The translations under genes and the position numbers were made by a program. From the NCBI RefSeq assembly GCF_036884655.1, contig NC_088337.1:32656501-32720500 (forward strand): DNA of 64,000 nucleotides. The letters are read 5' to 3'. The notes beneath the pieces are model-generated. The model did no database searches, was not told where the DNA came from, and saw only the letters and a list, made by a program, of their open reading frames with translations. This document shows positions 1 through 13,818 of this stretch, one piece after another (within the stretch, counting starts at the first letter, position 1; the number at the start of each line of letters is the position of its first letter). The stretch is from Musa acuminata AAA Group. Lineage: Eukaryota; Streptophyta; Magnoliopsida; Zingiberales; Musaceae.

Positions 1-362
1 CAAGGACAAGGAAAATAGATGTATTTGATATGATGTTCATAATGTTGTTCAAATAAGGATTACTTGGAGTCTTTAATTTGTGTCAAACTAACACATGGAA
101 GTTAGTTTCCATATGAAAAGATGTATGTGTATTTGTTTGAGATGTTGAAGTGCATATATAATTGTTTTAGTTGTTCTACATGGTATTTATTGTATATTTA
201 CACAGTATCTTTTGCCTATACCTTTCCTAGGTTAATTTATATAATGATGAATATAGCTATATATGTTGATGTGCTTTTGATACGTATTGTTATACTTCTG
301 TAATTATATTAGGTTTTTGTAGTTTAAGTAATATAATTTCTTTTAACTTTTTCCTGTAACAG

Positions 363-1707
<1,345 letters not shown>

Positions 1708-3145
1708 TTTGTTGAATCATGTCACTAGAAAATAGTTTGTGTATCTATATACGGTAGAAAGGAAAAATACTTATTTCTTAATTATTAGCATCGTGTGTGA
1801 CCTCTTAAGTCTCTTTCTTGTTGTTATTGTCATTGACATCTCTGTCCTTCTCCTTGTCTTTGTTTAGTCTACTTTGTATTACTGTATTGTGGAGTATCAG
1901 CACTCCAGATTGCAAGGTATGCTCTTGGGTCCTTGAACATTGTTCAGTATCTTTGCTAACCTATGCTTTTTCTCACACTATATTTAGATATTTTTAGAGA
2001 AATCTTGTTGTTTGCTTAAGACTTCAATCAAAACAAATCCTTGCCTCTGTTGTCTCTATATATATTTGTATTCAAGTTGATCGCGGAGGTATTGTATTGG
2101 TAAAAGGATCACACTCTAACCACTATGAAAGACCCATTTCCTGTTGTATAATTATGTCATGGATTTGGTTAATAATGTGAATCCAATTAAAGTTTGGCGT
2201 TGATATGATATTTTGCAGAGTCTACTGTATTACTTCCTTTCCTAGTTTTTTCCATAAAGTAGCAGACTATAAATCATTATTGGATATAAATGCCTCCTTT
2301 TCAGCAAGTTTGTTTTTTCTTTACTTGGTAATTAAATATGTTCCTTGTTCGCTTACCAAGTGCTCATTTTCAGTGCTGTATTGTCTTGATTCTCAGCAGT
2401 GTCACTGTAACCTTTGGATAAGATTTTAGATTTCAAGAAATCTCAAAAATGTCCATTGAACTCTTTTTTTTTTCTATAATATCTTAAATAAATGTACTTT
2501 TTAAGGATTTATTGATTCTAGCTGTTCTTGTGTTTGTTGGTAGAAATTTGCAGTCTCTTTCTTGGTTGTCTGCATCATGCATTTGATTGGCAAATGAATC
2601 CAGGTGTAGTTGGATTTCTAGGTTCTTAGTGCTATATATTTCTCCAGAGAGCAGCTGCTCCTTTTCTGTGCCACGGTGTTCTGGCTCGATACTTGGCTGA
2701 TTCATTTCTTGTTAGTTGAAGCTTGCTTCGACACCCACCATATGTAAATTGTGCTGATTCAAAGGCGCCTTGCATCTCGACCGTTCACTGGTTTCCTACA
2801 AAATTTGCACTCGAGAACCTAATTAACAGGTGGGCACTCGCCGGCTGCCATCCTTTTTGACCTTCTAGTGGTCCTTGAAATGAATGGTTGACACCTTTGG
2901 CTCGAACACAAAAAAGAGGAAAGGAATGCTTCGCGTTCAACACATGTGACACAATTTCTAGTTGTTTGATCGGTTGTTCAACATAAATTACGGGGAAATT
3001 ATTATAAAAACTCCTTTTTGAATAAATAATACTTGTCTTCATTAAAATTCATTTTTCTTATTGTTCCCATTAGTTGACCAACAAAGTGACACAATCGTCG
3101 CTACAGCACATCACCCAATTGCTGAGCACAGAGATCCGTAGCTGC
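1708..3145. other. 3' flank of the GSK3 gene and intergenic spacer
   Basis: AT-rich sequence after the kinase stop codon, probably 3'UTR for the first few hundred bases, then spacer. Short open frames here show no protein-family resemblance or codon bias that I can see. GC content rises after about 3100, marking the approach to the next gene. No RNA gene or mobile element recognised. Confidence 0.6.
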
Positions 3146-3371
3146 ATGGCGCCCGCGATTGCGACCTATAAGGACTTCCTCTTGTGCTGGATCGCTTGAC
3201 AGAGACACGGCAGCACCTCAATCTCGTTGGCTCGGAACACTCTGACGAACCTCCACGCAATCACCCATGAAAAGTCATCCGGGCGGTGTTTCCTCCGCGG
3301 AGCCAGATCAGCAGCGGGGCGTCTCGTCTCTCCCCCCCTATTCTGGAAGCTTCTCCATCCGACCCTCGTGA
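3146..3371 (+). promoter_or_regulatory. Two candidate upstream ORFs before the carrier start
   Basis: Two ATG-started short frames precede the carrier start codon: 3146-3199 (17 codons plus TGA) and 3267-3371 (34 codons plus TGA). Both close before 3530. If transcription starts left of them they would sit in the 5' leader and could lower translation of the main frame. The transcription start is unknown and I do not recognise either peptide, so this is a possibility only. Confidence 0.3.
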
Positions 3372-3529
3372 CTCCGTTTTGTAGAAGGTGTCCGTTCCCA
3401 ACAAAGCAGGGAAGAGACGAGTACGGTACGAGGCGCTCCTTTGCTTGGCCACCGACACGAAGCAAGCAAGCGCCAAGAAACAGCCCCCGTGAGGGCAGCT
3501 GCTGCGGTGGCGGCGGAAGAAGGTGACCG

Positions 3530-6500
3530 ATGGCGGTGGAAGCAGAGGCTTCGGCCGCGGACTTCGCCCTTTCCGAGACCAATATCAACTGGGACAGGTC
3601 CGCTCCGCTTCTTCCTTTCCTCCTTGTCTCCGAGGTTCCCATTCTTTTTCTTTCGACTTCTTTTGGAGGATATCTTGATCGTATACTCGAGCCAAGGAGT
3701 CTGTAGTTCGTTACCTGGATTTCTTGATCGTGTATTCTAGACAAGTAGTCTATAGTTGTTCGTTTTATTTCTTGATCGTATACTTGAGCTAAGTAGCATG
3801 TACTCCGTTTCTTGGATTTCTTGATCGTGTTTTTGAGACAAGGAGTCCGTAGTTCGTTTCTTGGATTCCTTTATCATGTATTCATGTAGTGTATAGTTGG
3901 TTCCTTCTTTTTCTTGATCGTATACCTGAGCCACATAGCATGTAGTTCGTTTCCTGGATTTCTTCATCGTATAATTTGAGCCTAGTAGTATATAGTTCGT
4001 TTCTTGGATATCTTGATCGTGTACTTGACCAAGTAGTCTACAGCGCTTGGCGGATGGGGAACAAAAAGGAAGTTAAAACCTAATAAGGTCTCGTCGTACG
4101 AGCCAGGATTATTTACACAACTTCACTTAAAACATCCTAGCTAGCGATCGCATATCCATTTACGAATTTTTGGAGTTCAAACAATCATCATCAATTTTCT
4201 TTTTACCGTTCAGTAGTATTAGTCAACAATGTAGCCATTCTAGCATAGATTGGTTGAGATAATTACTTTTACAAAGATGCGATCATTCTCTCTAGATCAA
4301 TTGACTAATAGCAGAACCCTAAAACCTCAAACTGAAAGTAAGAATGTCTCTCTGCTGCCTTTAAAATGCAGGAGATTTTGAAAATAAATCGCTTTCAACA
4401 ATCGAGTCTTAGATCTCATATGATATCTTGTAACTGCTGTTTCCGATTGGATCAAAGATCACACTGATTAGTATGCAACAGTTCTGTTAATAAGTTGTAA
4501 ATGTTGTCCTGTAGCAAAATTCACAAAGCATTATTATGAGAATCATCTGCCATATCATCATTGACAACATCTGATTCCTTTTATATCACATTCAGGTTAT
4601 TGACAGCATAACTCCTCGAGTTGGGAACACCTCACAGAGGGTTTTTAGGAGAAGTGACTATGAAAATTAGGTGTTCAGATAATGACGTTTTTGCTGTTGA
4701 AGAAATAATTTCTGTGGGATAAAAGATTACTTCTAAGGCTATATATATATATATATATATGTATATGTATACATGTATATATATGTTTATGTATACATGT
4801 ACATATACATATGTATATGTATACATATATCTGGCTTTTTCAGTGAATCTTGTCCTGTCATAATATATCTAAATGCTGCTGATTTGTGCTGTGTGCTTTT
4901 TTACTCATGATGTACCTAAAGGCTGTTCTTTCTTCTCCAAATCAAGATCTTAGATCAGCTCAGGCAGGACTAATAAAATGACCCAGGGGATTGCATCAGA
5001 TGTATCCTAGATTTGTGTCTTAAAAGTTCAAATTTAATCCAGACTTGAGACCATGTGATGTACATGGAAAATATATTACCCAAATTGAATTTGGCTCATA
5101 AAAACCTAATTATGTTAACCAATCAATGCAATTGGAATTATCCAGTTTGTTGGGTGCTCTAAGAGCTAATTTATATAATGTGTTGAATGAGTTAAAATGA
5201 CCCTTAAAAGGTCAGTGTAGACTTATCTAAGAGCTAATTTATATAATGTGTTGAATGAGTTAAAATGACCCTTAAAAGGTCAGTGTAGACTTATCTAAGA
5301 GCTAATTTATATAATGTGTTGAATGAGTTTCTGCTTTATTGCTGATCTGTGTTGTTAGTATAGAGCACTTCATTCTGATAAATATGTACATCTTCAACTC
5401 CACTCACTGAAAAGTGGGAGGTCTAGAATGTTTCAGCTTATCTATTTCTGGTTTTAGAAGTCACTTCTCAAAGTGTATGTCTCATGTAGATGGAAGTATT
5501 ACTCTGCTTAACTATGTGTGTGTGCATGGAGCCACAGACATCTGTGTTTTTTTCTCTTTTTCCCTCAAACATAGTTCTTTTGATGTTGTTCATTGACATA
5601 TCATTAATCTCTTTTGAATTTATAAGAAATGTCAGTTTGTCTGGAAGCTTCTGACAGTCCAAAGATCTAACTAATTTTTTGTTTTACTTTGGTGTTAAGG
5701 TTGGACAAGACAAAGTTTCATGTCATTGGTGCCGTCCTCTTTACGTTTCAGTCTGGGTTATTACATCCAACAGCCGTTGTTAAGACTAGAATGCAAGTTA
5801 CTGAAGCTGGGTTATCGCACATGCGTGGAATCTCTGTGTTTAAAAGAATACTGAGACATGATGGAATTCCTGGACTTTATAGAGGTTTTGCTACCTCTGC
5901 CATTGGATCATTGCCAGGTCGAGTGCTGGCTCTTACATCACTTGAAGTATCTAAAGATATAATGTTAAAAAATACAGAGGGTCTGAATGTCTCCGAGGCA
6001 ACACGTATTGCTTTGTCTAATGGAGTGGCAGGATTGGTCTCAAACATAGTTTCATGTATTTATTTTGTACCCTTGGATGTGGTAGGTTCTCTTCATTCCA
6101 CTCATTAATTGTTTTGCAATTTGGAACTCCAAACATCCAATTTACCTTTACATGTTTTTAAACGTACTAAAATTGATTCCCTGTTTAGGGACCATGAATT
6201 CACATTCTTCCAGCTTGTCATAGATGATAACAAAGGGGATAATAATTAAAAATAAAGATATGAAATTTGTGCTTGGGCACATCGTTGATGTTGTTTTAGT
6301 TGTTACCTATTTGCTGTTGAAGTTGAATCAACAAAATATGATCATATGTTGCATGATTTGGACTCCCTCAATCCTTCCTTTGTTAGAGCTTAGACTCTTC
6401 ATGTTGTTGTCCCATTCAAAAATGTTAGGATTGACTACTTTGGCATAGATATAGTATGTGATCCTTCTTTTAGGGGAAACTGGAAAGAGCAGTGTAGTAT

Positions 6501-8103
6501 CCTTGTCTTCAAAATTTCTAATAATTAATTAAGAGTCAACATCGTTTAGGGTTGTAGAGGAAAAGGTTGAATTTGTGCCTTGTTAAAAATGTCCTGGTTT
6601 CATAAGTGTTATTTGTGCACAGCCTTTCTTCTCTCTACATGAAACCAGAATCTAAGTAATTTGGTTTGTTGCATTGCTTTGTTTATTCTTGGTAAAATCA
6701 AAGTCGGTTTGCAAATTAGATTAGTGCTATTTCAAGGGTGTTCCTTTTTTGGGGGAGGGATGGAATGGTTGGTGCACCTCAAAAGGGACAAAAAAATTTA
6801 TGAAAAGCATAGGTGTCATGGGGGGCAGTTGTGATCAACACAAGCTTACTAGATTTACCTGAGGATTCTGCACATTCTTGTACTTAAACCTAGGTTCTGT
6901 TGGTGTTTCTAGATTTCCCAGAGACTGATGGTCCAAGGCCTACCTGAAATGACTACATATAATGGCCCTTTTGATGTCATCCGCAAAGTGATGAAGAAAG
7001 AAGGAATTCGTGGTCTTTATAGAGGGTTTGGGATAACAGTAGCAACCCAGTCACCTGCAACTGCTCTTTGGTGGGGTGCTTATGGTGCTGCTCAACATGT
7101 TATTTGGAGGTACATTTATCACAATATGTTCCCTTTATTTATTTAGGTTGGATTTGTTCAGAAATTACATGCAGCATGCATATCTTAGGTTGGCTCATAA
7201 TGTGTATGCACAAACATCTGTTATCATTTTTCTTGGACAGGAGCCTGGGCTATGGAAATGATGTGGAGCAAAAACCATCTCAGTTACAGCTAGTAACTGT
7301 TCAGGCAACAGCCGGAACACTGGCTAGTGCTTGTTCATCAGTTATCACTACTCCGATAGATACAGTCAAGACACGGCTGCAGGTATATTTAGTCCTATCT
7401 TGTTCAAATACTCACTGATAGTGCCAAACTTTATTCTTTTGAAGAAAATAATGTACATATAGGTGTCATAAAACATGTTTGCTACTCTGCTGCAGTCACT
7501 TTGACATTCATAATATCAGAAACTAAGAGGCTGATGATCTTGGTTGTTCAAGAGAGTCATCACGTCTCAGTCAAGAATACGGATATCTTCTTTTCTCTTA
7601 AAATAACAGCTTGTTTCCCTTAGAGGTAATCATTTGACATAAATTTTCACTGAATCCTCTAATGGAACCCAAAGTGCACAGTTTTGAAGGGCACTTAGCT
7701 CCAAGTCTTTTAACATGGTGCTTTGGAGGGGAAAAATAGAACTTTTATTGTATTTCATCAGAATATTGTCTCTGTCATCTAATGGTTCAGAATCCCCTTT
7801 GTACAACAAGATTAGTTGCTACAGTTTCTTGTTATAGAAGTATGGAGAAGTGAAATAAAAAGAGACTTTTGACCTTAGAAAATCATAGCATCATCATAGT
7901 TGCTTGAAGCTGAAGATTTTCTTCCTATGACCTAGGTCATGAATGATTATGCGGGAAGGCCATCAGTTATGAAGACAACAAGGAGGCTCCTCGAGGACGA
8001 TGGTTGGAGAGGGTTCTACAGAGGATTCGGACCCAGGTTCTTAAACATGTCACTTTGGGGCACCTCGATGATCGTGACGTACGAACTAATAAGTGAGACT
8101 TAA
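3530..8103 (+). CDS. Mitochondrial carrier, SLC25A44-like
   Basis: Inner-membrane mitochondrial carrier of about 318 aa in five exons: 3530-3597, 5700-6081, 6913-7109, 7241-7382 and 7936-8103. Three roughly 100-residue carrier repeats are visible. Repeat 1 has HPTAVVKTRMQ (about 45-55), with A where the signature Px[D/E]xx[K/R] expects an acid. Repeat 2 has PLDVISQRLM (about 147-156), with S152 where a base is expected. Repeat 3 has the canonical PIDTVKTRLQ (254-263). The related GxxGLYRG(F/A) motif recurs as GIPGLYRGFA, GIRGLYRGFG and GWRGFYRGFG. The start MAVEAEAS leads into ETNINWDRLDKTKF, which matches the N-terminus of plant homologues such as At5g15640 (from memory). Mammalian SLC25A44 carries branched-chain amino acids into mitochondria; the plant substrate is not shown by sequence. 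The first intron is 2.1 kb and rich in repeats. Confidence 0.93.
3660..4045. repeat. Degenerate minisatellite in carrier intron 1
   Basis: About eight diverged head-to-tail units of roughly 46-52 bp, each built around ttcttgatcgtatacttgag followed by caagtagtctgtagttcgtt and a cctggat/cttggat spacer. The array starts about 60 bases after the first splice donor. It keeps open frames on the minus strand at 3737-3967 and within 3166-3744, which are by-products of the repeat and not genes. Confidence 0.8.
4739..4831. repeat. TA/TATG/TACA microsatellite
   Basis: Alternating purine-pyrimidine tract of TA dinucleotides that passes into gtatatgtatacatg units. It lies in carrier intron 1. Confidence 0.9.
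5161..5330. repeat. 68-bp tandem repeat, about 2.5 copies
   Basis: The unit beginning agagctaatttatataatgt starts at 5162, 5230 and 5298, an exact 68-base period. The first two copies look identical and the third is cut off after about 33 bases. It lies in carrier intron 1, some 370 bases before exon 2. The lack of divergence implies a recent duplication. Confidence 0.92.
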
Positions 8104-9783
8104 AATTCCCACTGATAAATCTGTTGCAATTACACTTTGTATAGTTGCATCTATAGTTTTTTGTTTTCTTTTTATTTTTGATTTGCTGTGAGAAATCTTC
8201 TGAACTTATCTTTTGTTTTCGATGCTGTGCTGCCAGAGCGGCTGTCCTTGAAACACTGAGTAATAATTGCAACTGGCTGAGATATGAGGCCACATGGACA
8301 ATGCTGTTCAAGGGAGAGGTGTGCTGATGGGCTGCTGCTTTTGAAGTTGTGGTAAGCTGATGTTGAAAAATGCCTTGCTCTCTGCACTTTGGAGGTCACA
8401 CGGGGGATGCCACTTGTGCCATGCTTCTGTTGATGAGGGCAGTAAGCTGACCTGTTTTGGCCAAATGATCCAGGGTGGTTGATGGCCTTAGGTGCAGCTC
8501 GCGCTGACTGGAACTCCTGCTAATCCCCGACGACGACGTTGTGCGTGCCTGGTCGATTGATTACAAATTATTCGAGTAGAGGTTTCTGTAAGAAAATCCA
8601 GAGGTAACCGGATTACAATGCTGAACTGGAGTTTCCCTTGAAAAATAGTTAAGAAAAAGGAAGCAGTTTCTTTTGATGCCTCCCAACTTTGTTTGGATGT
8701 TAATAATACACTTGAAGCTGAGGGTTCGGAAGAAAAAATAAATACAAAAATAATATTTGCTAGAAATATGCATAATGGATAGGGGTATTGACAAACACTC
8801 GAAGCTCAAGTAGCGTTGATCTCCTTTGTGAAGGGACTTTTGTTGCCTCTTCTTTGTCAAACACTCGGAAGCTCTTTCGTTGCCTCTTCTTTGTCTTGCT
8901 TAGTAGATTTGCTCTTTGCATGAACCATCCAATCTCCTGAAACATGGGTTGCAACACTCATCAATGGATCTCCATTCTCTCCATTTGGGATGGACGACCA
9001 AAATCTGATCGAAGAAAGTTACTCATGAATAGCGAGCAGTCGAGTTCAAGAGAAGCATGGTTTCAACAATAGGAAATTTTAGTCCCAAGGTCAACCTACC
9101 ATCGACTGTGTTCCAACCAGCTAATTTTCTAAATGCAAATGTTAAATATGATATTTGAGTTTCTGTTTCATATTTATTCATTGATATATTCTCAAAATAC
9201 CTCTTCTTATGTCTGAAATATTTTATTTGTTATTGATATAGTTCGAATCAAATCCTCGATTTATGTTCATATCACACAGTGTCAGCACTCCAAATAGATG
9301 GTGAAAAGATCGAGATAAATGAATAAATCAAGCTACGAAGACTATAAGACGAAGACCTACAAAGAATCGGTGCTTTTAGATATCCTTTGGCAGAGTCAGG
9401 TGCCTTAGGATCGGTGCAAGCATGATGTGAGTTGCAAACCGTCGGATCACGGGCACGCTTGGATCAATGTTCATCCAAAAATCATCAGTAAAACTTGGAA
9501 ACAGAAAGGTCAAACAAAAGATTCCAAAGGTCACGAGGAAAGAAAACATAGATTTAAGATGTGATCTTAGTGAAACAACTGCCACCTATCACCAACACAT
9601 GAAAGTTCCTAACTTGTACAAAGCCTAACTAACACACTGTCAAACAATGCATGCAGATCCAATCTATCATCCCCAATCAGGCTATCTAAAACCCTAATAA
9701 ACACCAAGTAATGGGGGGGCGGGGTTGCTCTTATAAAAAGTTCAAACAAAAGTCATTTGGACAACAGGTAGATCACCAATGTA
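8104..9783. other. Tail-to-tail spacer between the carrier and acidic-protein genes
   Basis: Presumed 3'UTRs of two convergent genes plus spacer. A short near-duplication, ttgcctcttctttgtc, occurs twice at about 8838-8896. A run of G residues sits near 9714-9723. No convincing coding sequence, RNA gene or transposon recognised. Confidence 0.6.
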
Positions 9784-12154
9784 CTATCGCTTTGGTGGCC
9801 TCTCGTCATCATCGTCATCGTCGCCTTTGCTGTCGCCATCTGAATCATCCTTGGTTGATCTTTTCCTCTTTGATGAGGTACCATCCTTGATGGAACCACC
9901 ACCACCGTGACCCTGATGATCATCTTCATCATTGTCGTCGGTTTCTTCACCCGGCTCAAAGTCGCTCGCATCTTCCTCGTCCTCTGCACGACCCACTGGC
10001 GGCACAAGGTACTTGGTTCCCAGTTCCTCCTAGTGTTAGATGGCATAGAAGATGTGAGCAAGAGGAGCATGAGTACAAAAGACCAATCATGTGTTGGAAC
10101 ATGAAATAGAGCCAAACATGTGCCAATTCATCAGGTTACTAAAATAATGCAACAGTTAGAAGGCACAGAAACTACTAAGAGCTAACTCAGCAATGATTTT
10201 TGGTGATTTTGCTCTTTAGAAAAAGAGAGTAAATCAAAGCACATGACATGCTCGGTAACGATGATTTAGTATAATCTCAACTCTGAAGGTGAAGCGTTCG
10301 CTGCCAATTTTTTTTTGAAGATTATCATGATGGAAGCTAATTTTTGTCCGGGTTCATGTGCTGTGCTCTTCTCAAACAAATAATTTTCCAGCCTCCTTTT
10401 GTTACCAAACTTACTTTTACTTCAAGAAACAATAAAAAAAAAGGGGGGAGGAGAAATCGATGTTTCTGTTTCACTATAACCAGACAAGGAGCTTAGGTTA
10501 CTTTGGAAGCATCATAAAATGAGCCAAGATAAAAGGAAATAGTAGCTTAATATGTACCATGGTGAATCCATATAAAGATGGCGGTAGTGCTGAATATTTC
10601 ACAAAGCATCGGCATCACTTTGGAAATTTTCTCTTTAGAATCGATTCTTATGCGAATAGAAAATGAGAAAAGAACAAGTAAACATCAGGACACAGGACAA
10701 AATTGCCAACCATGCAAAATATGGCAAATGAAAAAAAAGAGAGAGGAAATAATCAGACATGTTTAATGCTTGAAAACTTGAAGTTTCAATAGGATCATCG
10801 ATGAGCCCTAATTTTGTTTTTTTGTCTCAATATGCAATAAGATGATGGGCAGCAGCATCCCTCAAGGAAGAAAGAGAAGATGAATGGCAGCAGAGGAAGA
10901 TTGTATTATGATGTGAACATGCAGGCAAAGAGGTTCTGACATAAAGTACGCAAAAAAACCAAGTCTTACTTTGGAAATTATAAAAAAAAAGAATGTAAAG
11001 AACAATAAGTGGGAAAGTTTTCCAGAGAAATTAAAGGTTCATCATATTAACCAATGAACAGACCAAATTAGAGTATCGATAGTCAGTGCACTGGAGGAGA
11101 GAAAGCTTTCCACAAACTAATAGAGACTCAGTTATCTGTGGTTACTGCTTAAGATCGATCTATAACTACGCTAGATATGATTCGGCAGAGCAAGTCGACA
11201 TATAGGAGGAAGCAACATAAAAATTGAGATATTACAAGATATGATTACAAAGATGCAAAGAAATTTTTGGCAGGATTGTTGTAATGATCTATTTGGTTCA
11301 CAAAAGAAATCACACCAAGGAGGGCATCATTACGGAATACAAAAAGAAGCACAAATACATGATCATACCAACTGATTTATCATTGTGAGTCCAAAAAGTT
11401 GATGTATGAACAATAAGAGACTTCGATGAATAATAGTACACAGTACCAATTTGGACTTAGATACAACCCAAATTAGGCTAATTGCAGGATGATCTCCGTG
11501 CAGCATCAGTTAATTTTGCGTCGAAAGGCATAGTTTTGTTTCACCAATAACACATTCCAAGAACAAAACTAAGATCTTTATGTATACAAATGTCTAGATC
11601 TACAAGAAGTAAACGCAGCTGAGCAGAATCCAAGCACGGTAATTAGATCGAGTAATTAATGAGCAAAACAGGCAAATATGAAGTAGAAAAGAGAGATTTA
11701 TACGAAATAGGCAGAGAGATACCTCCTCTTCCTCACCCCCGGCATCGTCCTCGTCGTCGTCGCTGTCATCGTCGTCGTCATCTCCGTCACCGCCTTCGTC
11801 CTCATCCTCATCTTCCTCCTCGTCATCATCCGCCGCCTGCACTTGGGGGCGATGCCCCTGCGGTGTGACTTCCTCCACATCGTCATCTTCTTCTTCTTCC
11901 TCGTCATCATCATCATCATCATCGTCGTCATCATCATCGGACCCCTCACCATCGTCGTCGTCGTCATCCAACTCCACGATCTCCTCCGGCTCCTCGTCGT
12001 CCTCCCCATCCTCCTCCACCTCATCGTCATCGACCTCATACACGTCGGCTTTCCCGTTGACGCCTTTGATCTCTTCCTCCCTCTTCTTCTTTCCCGCGTC
12101 CATCGCCCTTTTCTCCTCCTTCTCAGCCGCCGCCGCCGTCGCTGCTCCCTTCAT
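9784..12154 (-). CDS. Highly acidic, intrinsically disordered protein (nuclear, chaperone-like?)
   Basis: Two exons on the minus strand, 12154-11723 and 10029-9784, phase 0 junction (donor AAGAGGAG/GTATCT, acceptor CTAG/GAGGAA), giving 225 aa. Exon 1 starts MKGAATAAAAEKEEKRAMDA and then becomes almost wholly Asp/Glu, including a run of twelve Asp. Exon 2 carries the only complex segment, EELGTKYLVPPVGRAEDEED followed by ASDFEP, then a Gly/His linker, a basic patch KRKR (198-201) that could be a nuclear localisation signal, another Asp run, and a C-terminal PPKR. The segment GTxYLVxPxGRAEDEE is familiar to me from uncharacterised plant acidic proteins, sometimes auto-annotated VHS3-like; I would not transfer that function. 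Composition resembles histone-chaperone acidic tails, which is inference only. The intron is 1.7 kb. Confidence 0.85.
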
Positions 12155-12394
12155 CTCCTCCTCCTCCTCGGATGCAGAACGAAATTAATCGAAAAAAAAT
12201 CAAGGGAAAAAGGTAATCAAAATCGATCGAGAAATAGAGGAGGAAGACGGCGGGAGGAAGGGTTCGGGATACCACGAGCGACCGGCTTCAGGGACGGACG
12301 ATCTCCACCGTCCACTGCTCGCATCGCTACGCGGATCGATGACGTGGAGACCGATCCGCTCAAGAGGACGAGCGCGGAGTTGTGCTTCGCGGCT

Positions 12395-12474
12395 CACGTG
12401 ATCTTGTCGCCTCCCCCAGTTCTCCCTGCGGGAGTGTGCTGCCGCTCACGTGAGCCCATCCTAGGGCTCACGTC
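12395..12474 (-). promoter_or_regulatory. G-box cluster upstream of the acidic-protein gene
   Basis: Two identical gctcacgtga motifs (CACGTG cores at 12395-12400 and 12447-12452) and a third related gctcacgtca (core 12469-12474) lie about 240-320 bases upstream of the start codon at 12154. CACGTG is the established binding core of plant bHLH and bZIP factors. Spacing and repetition suggest a functional promoter module, but the transcription start was not located. Confidence 0.5.
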
Positions 12475-13669
12475 ACCAAGGATAATTCTCGCATAAAATG
12501 AAGTAAAAATGAGGTATTCTCACTCGCGGGTATAATCGTGTTCCGTGTGATCCATTGACACTGGAAAGAAATGGATCTCCAATGGAAAGACGCGCGTGGA
12601 CCTAAATAAGGCAATGGACGATGTCCACGCAGTCAAATCATCAGCTCATTTGCCACGTCATTACAACCAAATCAAAACGAATAATATTCTTCACAATTAT
12701 CTAAATTAAAAAAAAGTCTTCCCACGAATTAAAAATCTCCTATTTCTAAGATACATATTTTTCCCACTAATTAGAATCTCAATTATATTATAAAAATATC
12801 TTCCCAGTAATTAAACATACACATTTTTCTAGTTATAAATTTATAATTGATTTTCACGTTTTTTTTATTTGAAAATTGGAGGAGAAGTTGTCGAACATAT
12901 TTCTAACACTCATCTCCTTTTGCATGTTTTTTGGTTTGAATTATTCACTACAATATATTATCACCTCGTGTCCTCTGCTTCGGCATACATGTAAATATGT
13001 TTCATCTAAGAAAATCATATAAAGTTATACAACATAAATATACAACAAAATCATAATATCATAATTATTTGAGATTGATATTTTGTCATTATTAAAAATT
13101 TTAAAAATTTTCATAGAATATTTTTTTAAAAAAATAATGATATTACCCCTATCGACCATCGCCTTCACCCAGCATGAGATTGTTGGCTCAAATTGCCCTA
13201 ACTCCCCTCCCCTTTACCCCGCCAAACTCGCCCTTATCTCGTTAGTCATAACTCTCTCCTTCCTTGCTTGCAACCCTCTTTGTCTATGCCTTCATTGCTA
13301 GCCACCAATGCTATGAGCAAGATCAACGAAGACGAGGCACATAAGAGCAAATCCAATGAGGGCAATAGTTGCTTGTGTCACAAACAAGCACGTGAGTAGA
13401 TCCAATGAAGGCTAAGAAGGTCTATATGGAGCAAGGACAGCGATGTAGGACAATGGCGACAATAGATCCAACAGAGATAGGTAAAATGATATTTTCACAT
13501 AAGGAAAGGGTACTCAACAAAAAATTATAGAAATTAGCTCTAAGAGAATTTTTCAACACTATATACTTTTTCCAAAAACTTGCTCACACACACTAAAGCG
13601 CACATACACACCAAAAAATAAAAATAAAAATATATATATATATACATATATATACATATACACATACAC

Positions 13670-13700
<31 letters not shown>

Positions 13701-13727
13701 CATATATACATACACATATACATATAT

Positions 13728-13818
<91 letters not shown>

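Noticed and set aside
3166..3744. 192-codon minus-strand open frame opposite the carrier first exon
   Set aside because: It is antisense to the carrier start exon and the intron minisatellite; the C-terminal part shows no conserved motif and the N-terminal part is repeat translation.
11865..12188. 107-codon poly-serine frame on the + strand
   Set aside because: It is the complement of the Asp/Glu codon runs of the acidic-protein exon.
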